This document shows positions 10,995 to 19,100 of a DNA stretch of 64,000 nucleotides, piece by piece (positions within the stretch are counted from its first letter, which is position 1; each line of letters starts with the position of its first letter). Under the pieces are notes generated by a model that saw nothing but the letters and a program-made list of their open reading frames with translations, was not told the DNA's origin and did not search any database. Where the stretch lies: positions 1,178,001 to 1,242,000 of the forward strand of contig QPFY01000009.1 in NCBI GenBank assembly GCA_003665825.1, written 5' to 3'. Position numbers and translations under genes: made by a program. Source of the DNA: Microbotryum silenes-acaulis (lineage: Eukaryota > Basidiomycota > Microbotryomycetes > Microbotryales > Microbotryaceae).

Positions 10995-11700
10995 AGCGCG
11001 GTCGTACAGATCATATGCAGCCGCGTAATCACTTGCTTCTGCGCTTCTGCGCTCATCGTCTCGCCTTCCTTCACCTCAATCACCACGGCAATCTGCGAGT
11101 ATGCGCGTCGAGGCGCCGGGGGCGTGCTTGCCGTCGGCGTTGGGTGCTGTGACTGCCCCCAAACCAAAACCAAGGGAAGATCGGGGGCAGCGGTCACCGC
11201 CGCATGCGTGAGGATGACGGCGTCGGGGCGATCGGGCGTGAGCTCGATGTAGCTACCCGAGTTATCGCATCCGACCAGACGGCGATCGCCAGTCTACAGC
11301 CAGGTGCATCGATGATCGGGAGACAGTCGTCAGTCATACTCGTACGGTCGAAGCCAAGCGATGGCACCACCAGGGCAAACTCACCACATTCCTGATCGCC
11401 TCAGCCATCATGTCTTTCACCGCACCCGGTTTCCCCAGTTTTTTGGTGGGCTTGGGAATCTTGGCCTCGTACTTGGACGGCGTGTTAAGGAAGAACTTGT
11501 CCATTGCTTTCGAAAGTCGAGGTTTGCCGATTTGCGCGAGGAGTTGTTGCTCCCTCTCCTCTGCCGTAGCCGTCATCGACACTGCGAGACTCGACTTGCG
11601 CGGGCTCGATTGTTTGAAAGCATCGTCGAAGCCCGACATGCCTAGTGAGCCGTAGGCATCGCGTGCTTGTCTTGTTCGTCCAGGTTGAGTCTTGTCGGTG
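9505..11700 (-). pseudogene. FunK1-type protein kinase, copy B, probably inactive
   Basis: FunK1 kinases are a fungal expansion of kinase-like proteins. On the minus strand the pieces run MDKFF..PSKYEAKIPKPTKKLG (first exon), then YSQIAVVIEVKEG, AIGLTLCGDVLQVYLV, YIHRDISYDSVVIDRDG, LLDYHLAV, GTWPYLPCSILAQ and ERWHDMESLFYVVMEVSF, and the frame stops at 9,505. The catalytic loop reads HRDISYDS where the family has an Asn at the last position, so catalysis is doubtful. At about 11,330 the second exon has one extra base compared with copy A (TATGACTGACGAC against TATGACTACGAC), which shifts the frame into a stop. Introns of GTAAGC...CAG type are visible. The plus-strand frames in this region are shadows. 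Confidence 0.7.
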
Positions 11701-12238
11701 GTCGGTCGGCGCGCGCGTCCGGCGTCGATGGGGCGCAAGCCGGCGAGCTGAGCAGGTGGGTGGGAAGCGATTGGCCGGCGCGAGAGCAGACGTGCCAACC
11801 GACGTGCCTGGCGCGCCATCTCTGGCGTTGACGCGTCGACGCGCATCAATGGGGCTGGGGCTTGCCGCGCGGCGTTGGCCATCAGTCGGGCTTCTTCGGA
11901 TATCGGACCCCTCCGACGACGAATTTTTAAGCCTGATTAGATTTCACATTTTCGATTATCTGCGCAGAATCGGTGTTGCTTGAAAAGGGTGGGTGGACTT
12001 ATGTAAGGTCAAATCCACTGGCAGCCCTCACACTGGAGGTAGTGCCTATCCTCGGGCCATGATTGTGTGAGTGTGACTTTATAGAGGGCACTGGAGGTTC
12101 AGGGACTCGTCGCCGCCCCGCGGTGCGTTAATACACCGCTTGGATAGGGATATTCGGTGTACAAACCGGCCCAAATGAAACGGGGTTTTTCGAGACGCAC
12201 CTTGAGCTGAGCTTTCCCGGGGCCTTCCACGCTCCTCG
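11701..12238. other. Intergenic, FunK1-associated flank
   Basis: Positions 11,700-11,790 match 1,180-1,250 next to copy A, so this flank travels with the family. The rest shows no gene. Confidence 0.4.
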
Positions 12239-12901
12239 ATGGGCCTGCTCGAGCGCCTGGAGCCGGGACGAAGAGGAGGGTCGAGCAGCAGAGCGCCCAG
12301 CAGCGATCAGCAGGACCAGTCCCCCGCGCGTAATGACAACAACCCAACCGATCTTGGTATTGCGACACGTATACGAACCCGCCGTGCAGCTGTGCAGAAT
12401 GGACAGCGTGGTCAGCGCGATGGCCGACCCGAAGCTGAGCCCGCCCCACCACCTCCTCATGCGCAAAGGCGCGTGCGCAGGGCGGCTCGAATCGCGCTCA
12501 AACCACTCAAGCCCCACGTTTCGACCCGCGACTACCTCAGCCCCCAGACGGCCGTGTGCACCCACTGCAAGGCTCGACACTGGGAGTACGGAAGGACGAA
12601 GTCAACCAGACATTTTAGCACGTGCTGCTCGCAGGGCAAGGTGCAGCTGCCTCCCCCTCCTCAGCCCAATCCCGAGTATCGACAGAGTCGCTCGGACCGT
12701 CCACTCAACAGGCGCTGCCGAGTCTGGTGTGAAAATGCACTTGAACACGCTGGAAAACCCAGACAAGACATCATCGAGGTTGAGGAAAATGCGCAGAAGG
12801 GCAACCATCTTGGGAAGGTTTGTGTCATCCCAGCAGGGCTCCAGCTCGACGATCCTGGCCAGCTGAAATCGACTTTGACGGCGTACGCCCTGTCGAGATG
12901 A
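12239..12901 (+). mobile_element. Helitron-like protein fragment
   Basis: A 220-codon frame contains CTHCKARHWEYG followed by FSTCCSQGKVQLPPPP. The pattern C-x2-C-x-A-x-H-W ... C-C-x2-GKV-x-LP is typical of the region ahead of the Rep nuclease in Helitron-encoded proteins. After this motif the frame no longer resembles a Helitron protein, and no HUH nuclease or helicase motifs follow. It is therefore a short remnant, possibly captured or truncated. The N-terminal 90 residues are Arg/Pro-rich and unrecognised. Confidence 0.55.
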
Positions 12902-13479
12902 ATCGCGAATCCGAGAGCGAAGTCCGCCGATGGATGTTAGCGCAGTACAGATCTGACGTCGTTAAGGAGCTGGAGCAGCTTGTAATTGGGCGGCCGACCG
13001 CACCTTTGAGTATCTTCGAGACTTTTGAGCCGGGCGGTGAGGGTGTATTTTAGAATGGCGACGATGTTGGCGAAGGATAGGCGGCCGGTCTTGTCTTTGT
13101 GGCCCACGGACCCGTCGGGCTTTCGGACCTCGGTGTTGGTCGACGCAGGGAGCAGGGGGAGAGCGAAAGTGTCGGCCTCGTACTTGAACGGACCCGTTTT
13201 CGGACCCGCCTGGTCAGAATCCCGCAGATGCTACCACGTCAGTAATGGCAACCTTTCAGTAAGGCAAGCGAAACGACCCACCGATCTGGTCAGTCTCTCC
13301 ACCGAGGGCGTCGAGTCGTCCGCATTGGATCCCATTGCATCTGTGTTGTCTTGCGCAGCCGCGACGCCAACGTCGTCCGTGTCTTCAGCGTGCTTGCGGC
13401 GTGCCTCTTTCCGGCAATCCCTCAGCAATCCCTCCTTCCAGGTTTGTATTTCGCCCCCGGCGTTTGCTCCAGCAGTTGG

Positions 13480-13614
13480 TGTTGAGTTGACACGTGAGGA
13501 GTACACTCTGTAGGCTACATGAGCGCGAGCGCGCGCGGGCTTTCTCTTAGCTTCCTTCTGATTCGAGCGTTCTAACGTATTGAACCACCTCGAATCAGAC
13601 GCCGAGATTCTAGA
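13480..13614 (+). repeat. 5' LTR (135 bp, shortened)
   Basis: Begins TGTTGAGTTGAC and ends GATTCTAGA, not the common CA. It contains a perfect 10-bp inverted repeat (CTGATTCGAG...CTCGAATCAG, 21-base loop) that may serve RNA 3'-end formation. It lacks the 73 bp present in the 3' LTR. Confidence 0.93.
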
Positions 13615-13630
13615 GGTTATAAGCCCAACG
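13615..13630 (+). promoter_or_regulatory. Primer binding site, half-tRNA type
   Basis: GGTTATAAGCCCAACG directly follows the LTR and is complementary to a tRNA anticodon arm of the form CGTTGGGCTTATAACC. Copia, Ty5 and relatives prime from a tRNA cut in the anticodon loop, usually initiator Met. Here the loop reads CTTATAA rather than CTCATAA, so the primer is either initiator tRNA with one mismatch or a tRNA-Ile(UAU). Confidence 0.75.
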
Positions 13631-13680
13631 ACTTCGCACAGCTGCTGCCACGTCGCAACGGTTCACCCGAACGCTCCACC

Positions 13681-16600
13681 ATGACTGGCGAACAGTCAAC
13701 CATCGACAAGTCCGTCGACGCAGACCCTCCAACACACTCGCAAACTTCGCGTTTCCCGGCATTTGCGATTTTGAAGAACAACAACATCGACGTATGGCTC
13801 GATCACGTTCGCTTCACCGTCGACAGGCGTCAGTGGCAGCTCTCCTTTCCCAAGCAGTACCCATCCGCCAAATGCAAGGACGACGATGAACTCGATCGAG
13901 CTCATGATGCGGTGCACAGGGCAATGCATCAAACCTGTTCAGAAAGTGTGGCGCATCTCCTGGTCAGCTGCTACGACCTGACGCCGGAGCAGACGGTGGA
14001 ATACCTTCGAAAGCACCTGGGTCGGTCTTCCCTTCGCGGCGTTATCACGCAAATTGGAAAGTTATTCTCGGTCGGACCGCCACCAGCACAGGAAGACGAT
14101 TATTTTCCTTGGGCCGGATCCATCACTCGCCTCACAACTGACCTACGGGCTCACAAGTTGACCTTCGACCAAGTGGTTGCATGCCACCTCATTGCGATTG
14201 TGGGCGCTCGACGACCGTCGTATCTGGATCAGTTCGACTCCAAAGACGTCGATGCGATACCAACTGTCGACACAGTGATCGCAGCAGGTCGAGCTCCAGC
14301 AAACTTGAGTCAAGATACTGGGAACGCTGCGACGGCGTTGTTGGCCACGACTGGTGCCCAACCGAAGCCACCCGGCCCCTGCTGGAACTGCGGTGAAGAC
14401 ACCCACTTCAACAAAAACTGTTCCAAGCCGAAGAAGAAGAAGTTTCCACGACGCAAGACGACCAAAGGCGAGGAACCGATGGCAAATTTGGCGCTCCCTT
14501 CGGTTGAAGACATTCTGGGGACCGATCCCGTTGGCGCGTTTTTCACGCAATTACCAAGAGGACACTCTCGAGAAATGATCCTCTACGACACGGCAGCGAC
14601 TCATCACGTCATCAATGATCCTGCCGCGTTCGCCGACCTGAAGGCGACAGCTCCGTCTTCGGTAAAGGGCATCAATGGTGACGGAAAGACCATTATGGGA
14701 GTAGGCACGGCCTGCGTCGAAGACAAGAACGGCAAGAGGTACAACTTGGTCAACAGCATCTTCGTCCCTAGCGCCCCCGCCAATCTCTTCGCCGGGCATC
14801 GAGCCGATCGTGATAGTCGCAAGATCACCATTCAAAACGGGCGATTCACGGTGGCCGGAAATGACGACATCCTACTCACGGGACAGAAGCTCAATTCGGG
14901 GTTGTACCGTCTGGACCTCAAGTTGGTTCAAGCTCGGAGTTCACCCCATGAATGTGCGTCAGCCACAGCTCTGACAGCAGTGCCTCTCCACATCTGGCAC
15001 GGACGTTTCGCTCATCTACACTGCCGTTCCCTTCACCAGCTGTCCAAGTCTGACGCTGTGATAGGTTTGAACATGAAGTCTCGCAGTGACTTGAAATGCG
15101 AATCGTGTCTGGCCGGCAAAGCTACGCACAAGCCGTTCCCAAACTCGGAATCGCTAGCCGAAAAACCCCTCGATCTCGTCCACATCGATCTCTTGTCCTT
15201 CGACGGCGAGCTTTCACTTGCTGATCATCGCTACGCGCTAGTTATCGTCGACGATTGTACGCGGTACATGTGGGTGTTGACGATGCCGCGGAAGTCGGAC
15301 TCCTTTGAAAGGTTCAAAACGTGGAAACTACGGGTCGAGCTGTCGTCAGGGCACACTTTGAAAGTTGTCCGTTCGGACCGCGGTGGCGAGTTTCTTTCGA
15401 CGGAGTTCAAGCGATGGTTGGACGACACGAGTTTGTCGCGACAACTCACGATCCCCAGCACGCCCGAGCAAAACGGTGTCGCCGAAAGGGCCAACCGCTC
15501 GATTTCGGAAGCAGCTCGAACGATGCTGTATGAATCCGGTCTGCCCACGGTGTTTTGGGCCGAAGCCGTGGCTACATACGTGTATGTGAAGAATCGTTCC
15601 CCACATTCTGCTCTTGGTGGCAAGGTGCCATTTCGGGAATGGACCGGGAAACCTGCGCACGTTCATCACTTGCGGGTCTTCGGATGTCGAGCTTGGCACA
15701 CGGCAAATACCGAACAACGTAAGAAACTCCAGCCACGGAGCCTTCCGATGATCTTCCTCGGATACGACCTAGAATCCAAAGCCTACCGACTATGGGACCC
15801 GGTGAGGGGGCGGTTAACGTTATCGCGAAGCGTGACGTTCTCAGAGGACAAGTTCCCGGCCCGTGAAGGCGCGCCAGCACCGAGGATTGAGGCGATCGAA
15901 GTAGTCGTACCTCGACCAGTTGCGACGAATCGACATGAAGCTGCGCAACAGCCGATCGCTGCGAACCAGGCCCCGGAGGTCGAGGTAGAAGCCCGGGAGG
16001 AAAACCCGGTAGACGACGTTGACCCCGCCGAGCAACACGCACCAATTGTGGAAGATGTACCAAAGGAGTTGCGTTTTGACGCCCCTGGACCTGCTTGGGC
16101 AGCACCGGTCGGAAAGCGGGATCGTAGGGCACCTGAGCGTTTCGAACCGGAGGCCTTCGTAGCCGTCGCCGATTCCGACGAGGAAGACGGTCCGTTTGTT
16201 TTGCCGACTAGTGATCCCACGACTTGGAAGGCAGCCATGGCACACCACAAGTCTCACGAATGGACGCAAGGTGCAATCGATAAGTTCGAGTCATTGCGTG
16301 ACGATTACTCAGTCTTTACGATTATGAAACGAGACGAGCTTCCCGCCGGCGCCAAGGTTCTCGGGTCCAAATTCGTTTTCCGAACGAAACGGGACAAGGA
16401 TGGTTGGCCAACTTCGTACAAAGCTCGACTTGTTGCACGAGGCTTCACGCAACGGCCGGGAAATGACTTCAAAGAGACGTTCGCACCGACAGCGAAGTTT
16501 GTCTCAATTCGTACTCTCATCGCTTTGGCGGCCGCCCGGGGTTACCATATCATCCAAGCGGACATTGACAAAGCCTATTTGCATGGCGAACTTGAAGAGG

Positions 16601-17763
16601 AATTGTACATGCGCGTACCGGAGGGAGTCCGACTTCCCGACGATGTCTGTCTCAAGTTGCAACGCTCGATTTACGGTCTCAAGCAGGCCGGCCGGGTATG
16701 GAACGAGACGATCCATAAGACCCTCGTCAAGATTGGTTACAATCGTCTTCGGAGCGAAGAGTGTGTCTATCGTCGGACACTTGGCAAAGACGATTATTAC
16801 ATCGCGGTTTACGTCGACGACTTGCTGTTTGTCGGTCCCGACTTATCCGAAATTGATCGCGTGCTCGACGAATTGGATCGATTGTACGGAGTCAAACGTC
16901 TCAGCAATGCAGAGTACATCCTTGGCGTCCAGCTCATTCGTCAAGCGGATGGGATTGCGTTGTCGCAACGACAGTATTTGCTCGATGTACTTGCAAGGTT
17001 CGGCATGGCGGATGCTAACAAAAGTGTATTACCAATGCAACCGGGTCTTCAGCTCAAACCCTGCGACACTCCGGATCCCTCGTTACAGACACAGTACAGA
17101 TCGGCCATTGGATCATTGATGTACGCCGTCGTTGCAACTCGGCCCGATCTTGCGTACCCGGTGTCGTATTTGGCAAGATTCACGAACAAGGCGGGCAGTG
17201 ACCATTGGGCGGCAGTTGTGAAGATTCTACGCTACATCAAGGGAACTCTCGAACTCGGCATTGTCTACAAGACGAAACGTGATTCGTTGGTTGGATACGT
17301 GGGGTACTCGGATTCGGACTGGGGTTCCTGCATCAACACGTCCCGATCTACGATGGGGCATGTCTTCAAGCTGGCTGACGGGCCAATTTCTTGGAGTTCT
17401 CGGATCCAGAGCCGAGTGGCGACGTCATCAACGGAAGCGGAATACATCGGCCTTACTCATGCGTCTCGAGAGTGTCAGTTCTTGCGGAATTTGCTCGCGG
17501 AATTGGGGGTCACGATTTGTGGCCCGATCGAGCTGAAAGGCGACAATCAAGGCGCGATAGCTCTCACAAAGAATCCGGTGTTCCACGATCGAACTAAGCA
17601 CCTACGCCTGACCGAGCATTTCGTTCGAGAACGGGTACGAGAAGGTGACATCGTCGTTAACTATCTTCCAACCGCCGAGATGCTCGCCGACATGTTTACG
17701 AAGGCGTTGCCGAGACCGGCACTAGAGAAGCATAGGGCGGCCATAGGGATGGGAATTATGTAG
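13681..17763 (+). CDS. Ty1/copia gag-pol polyprotein
   Basis: One uninterrupted frame of 1,360 residues, in the copia order. It starts with a capsid region and a zinc knuckle CWNCGEDTHFNKNC (about residue 234). Protease follows with LYDTAATHHV (about 302, DTA in place of the common DSG). The integrase has an HHCC zinc module (HIWHGRFAH, CESCLAGK, about 438-476) and catalytic D, D and E in VDDCTRY, SDRGGEF and PEQNGVAERAN (about 524, 566, 598). Reverse transcriptase has ADIDKAYLHGEL and YVDDLLF (about 1,043). RNase H has SDSDWGS, SSTEAEY and KHLRLTEHF. The product would assemble virus-like particles and insert copies through the LTRs. No stop codons or frameshifts are seen, so the element may be active. 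It sits antisense to the gene it interrupts. Confidence 0.97.
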   Translation: MTGEQSTIDKSVDADPPTHSQTSRFPAFAILKNNNIDVWLDHVRFTVDRRQWQLSFPKQYPSAKCKDDDELDRAHDAVHRAMHQTCSESVAHLLVSCYDLTPEQTVEYLRKHLGRSSLRGVITQIGKLFSVGPPPAQEDDYFPWAGSITRLTTDLRAHKLTFDQVVACHLIAIVGARRPSYLDQFDSKDVDAIPTVDTVIAAGRAPANLSQDTGNAATALLATTGAQPKPPGPCWNCGEDTHFNKNCSKPKKKKFPRRKTTKGEEPMANLALPSVEDILGTDPVGAFFTQLPRGHSREMILYDTAATHHVINDPAAFADLKATAPSSVKGINGDGKTIMGVGTACVEDKNGKRYNLVNSIFVPSAPANLFAGHRADRDSRKITIQNGRFTVAGNDDILLTGQKLNSGLYRLDLKLVQARSSPHECASATALTAVPLHIWHGRFAHLHCRSLHQLSKSDAVIGLNMKSRSDLKCESCLAGKATHKPFPNSESLAEKPLDLVHIDLLSFDGELSLADHRYALVIVDDCTRYMWVLTMPRKSDSFERFKTWKLRVELSSGHTLKVVRSDRGGEFLSTEFKRWLDDTSLSRQLTIPSTPEQNGVAERANRSISEAARTMLYESGLPTVFWAEAVATYVYVKNRSPHSALGGKVPFREWTGKPAHVHHLRVFGCRAWHTANTEQRKKLQPRSLPMIFLGYDLESKAYRLWDPVRGRLTLSRSVTFSEDKFPAREGAPAPRIEAIEVVVPRPVATNRHEAAQQPIAANQAPEVEVEAREENPVDDVDPAEQHAPIVEDVPKELRFDAPGPAWAAPVGKRDRRAPERFEPEAFVAVADSDEEDGPFVLPTSDPTTWKAAMAHHKSHEWTQGAIDKFESLRDDYSVFTIMKRDELPAGAKVLGSKFVFRTKRDKDGWPTSYKARLVARGFTQRPGNDFKETFAPTAKFVSIRTLIALAAARGYHIIQADIDKAYLHGELEEELYMRVPEGVRLPDDVCLKLQRSIYGLKQAGRVWNETIHKTLVKIGYNRLRSEECVYRRTLGKDDYYIAVYVDDLLFVGPDLSEIDRVLDELDRLYGVKRLSNAEYILGVQLIRQADGIALSQRQYLLDVLARFGMADANKSVLPMQPGLQLKPCDTPDPSLQTQYRSAIGSLMYAVVATRPDLAYPVSYLARFTNKAGSDHWAAVVKILRYIKGTLELGIVYKTKRDSLVGYVGYSDSDWGSCINTSRSTMGHVFKLADGPISWSSRIQSRVATSSTEAEYIGLTHASRECQFLRNLLAELGVTICGPIELKGDNQGAIALTKNPVFHDRTKHLRLTEHFVRERVREGDIVVNYLPTAEMLADMFTKALPRPALEKHRAAIGMGIM

Positions 17764-17782
17764 GCCTTAGAGCGAGGGGGGG

Positions 17783-17990
17783 TGTTGAGTTGACACGTGA
17801 GGAGTACACTCTGTAGGCTACATGAGCGCGAACGCGCGCGGGCTTTCTCTTAGCTTCCTTCTGATTCGAGCGTTCTAACGTATTGAACCACCTCGAATCA
17901 GGTCAGTAGTATTCACGGTATCATATTGCAATAGTTAACTGAGCGTTCTAACGTATTGAACCACCTCGAATCAGACGCCGAGATTCTAGA
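17783..17990 (+). repeat. 3' LTR (208 bp, with internal duplication)
   Basis: Same ends as the 5' LTR, but the 34-bp segment GAGCGTTCTAACG...AATCAG is present twice (about 17,866 and 17,941), separated by 39 bp beginning GTCAGTAGTA and ending GTTAACT. The polypurine tract GAGCGAGGGGGGG lies immediately upstream. Confidence 0.93.
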
Positions 17991-18105
17991 GTTGGTGTGT
18001 TGGGAATGAGGGTTAGGAATCGCGCGCGTTCATTGGTAATCTGTTTAGAAGCGCTCGTCTGTTTAATGAAGCCTGGCGATGCGAACCAACCGTTGTCTTC
18101 TCTCC

Positions 18106-18197
18106 ACGGTTGGATTACACGCTCGTCAGGTACGCATGTTTAGCTTCACAGTCACTTTCGTTGCAATTAACTGACGGTTGGATTACACGCTCGTCAG
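18106..18197 (+). repeat. 24-bp direct repeat with 44-bp spacer
   Basis: ACGGTTGGATTACACG...GTCAG occurs at 18,106-18,129 and 18,174-18,197 without mismatch. The spacer begins GTACGC and ends TTGCAATTAACTG, like the spacer in the 3' LTR 170 bp away (TTGCAATAGTTAACT). Confidence 0.85.
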
Positions 18198-18201
18198 TCT
18201 C

Positions 18202-18461
18202 TTATTCCAGCCACCTTTCGACTCGTTCGACAAAATCCTGGAATGTGCCGCCAGTCCTGCGCCTGCCGAGCAAATCATCAGCAAACTCCTTGGCTGTTAC
18301 CAGCATGATCGCCTTTGCGGGCCAGTCTTCGTTGACCCAGCGTTGCTCTCCCTGGCGCGTACTCCTAGTCGCAGTGTTGCTGGCTGAAGGCCTCGTCGGC
18401 GTGGTGTGAAACATCGACATCGCCGCCTTGCGCGTCTGCCGTAGGCTTTCGGTTGACATGT
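18202..18461 (-). CDS. Small hypothetical protein or gene fragment
   Basis: An ATG near 18,461 opens a frame of about 86 residues: MSTESLRQTRKAAMSMF, then EQRWVNEDWPAKAIML, ending EFADDLLGRRRTGG and FVERVERWLE. The composition is protein-like rather than repeat-like, but I recognise no family. It stops at the edge of the 24-bp direct repeat, and the split gene at 18.1 kb starts just beyond on the same strand, so both could be parts of one broken gene. Confidence 0.35.
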
Positions 18462-18499
18462 TCAAGAAGATGCGACACCCCAAAGGAAGAATGCAAAAT

Positions 18500-19100
18500 G
18501 GCAGTGAGAAGCGGTCCATGGCTTGGAGGCTACAGTCACCTCGAAGTTGGCTGTGGAAACTTTTGGCGCCGGGGCTTCTGAGCCGCGACGAGCTCGACTT
18601 TGAACGCGAAGTCGAGGTCGAAAAAATGGCGAGAGCAGCGTCGCAGGACAGTTGGAAGCTGCAGTTGAGGTTGAGGTTGAGGTTGAGGCTGAGGCTGAGG
18701 TGATGGCGGAGGTGAAGGTTGTGAACTTGGGTGGGGAGGTGGAGGTCGAGTTTGAATTAAAGTTCGAGCCTGAGGCTGCAGTGAGGGTGAGGCTGCGATC
18801 GCGAGTGCGTTCGACTCGATGGCCGTGGTAATGGAGGTGGAGGTCGTAGACTAGTAGGTCGTGGACTTGGAGGTGAACGTGGAGTTCGAGTTCGAGTTCG
18901 AGTTCGAGTTCGAGCCTGAGGCTGAGATTTAGATCGCGAGCCCATCTATCATCACGCAGAGAGCGGTCGAGGCATCGTCGTCGCACATGATGACGCGAAC
19001 AGCTCGATCGGACTGAGGGGTGGATGGCGCCACAGACTTGGCTGGCTTCACCTTGCCCGAGGCATCGCGAGGTCTGAGCAATTCTCCTTGCGCGGCTTGG
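18500..19100. repeat. Hexamer microsatellites, purine-rich tract
   Basis: GAGGTT/GAGGCT hexamers at about 18,664-18,702 and GAGTTC hexamers at about 18,881-18,918, inside a GAGGT-rich stretch. They read as Leu-Arg or Glu-Leu repeats in long apparent frames that are not genes. Confidence 0.75.

Larger units (their letters stand above)
13475..17995 (+). mobile_element. Full-length Ty1/copia LTR retrotransposon
   Basis: Complete element: 5-bp target duplication GTTGG (13,475-13,479 and 17,991-17,995), 5' LTR 13,480-13,614, primer binding site 13,615-13,630, polyprotein 13,681-17,763, polypurine tract 17,771-17,782, 3' LTR 17,783-17,990. The LTRs differ by one substitution and one 73-bp block, so the insertion is recent. 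The flanks share the hexamer GTTGGT, so the ends could be shifted by one base. Confidence 0.95.
12937..18130 (-). pseudogene. Minus-strand gene split by the copia element
   Basis: Minus-strand coding runs from about 18,130 to 17,991, is interrupted by the retrotransposon (13,480-17,990 plus one target copy), and resumes at 13,479. Across the reconstructed empty site the frame stays open: IQPWREDNGWFASPGF and RFLTLIPN before the site, then AGANAGGEIQTWKEGL and RKEARRKHAEDTDD after it. A GTGGGT...CCAG intron (about 13,285-13,205) then joins in phase to KTGPFKYEADTFALPLL, GHKDKTGRLSFANIVAIL and a stop at 12,937. No family is recognised; it may itself be transposon-derived. The gene is presumably inactivated by the insertion. 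Its 5' end is unclear because a direct repeat with stops lies at 18,106-18,197. Confidence 0.55.

Noticed and set aside
18462..18986. Frames with LRLRLR and ELELEL runs
   Set aside because: Hexamer microsatellites, not a structured protein.
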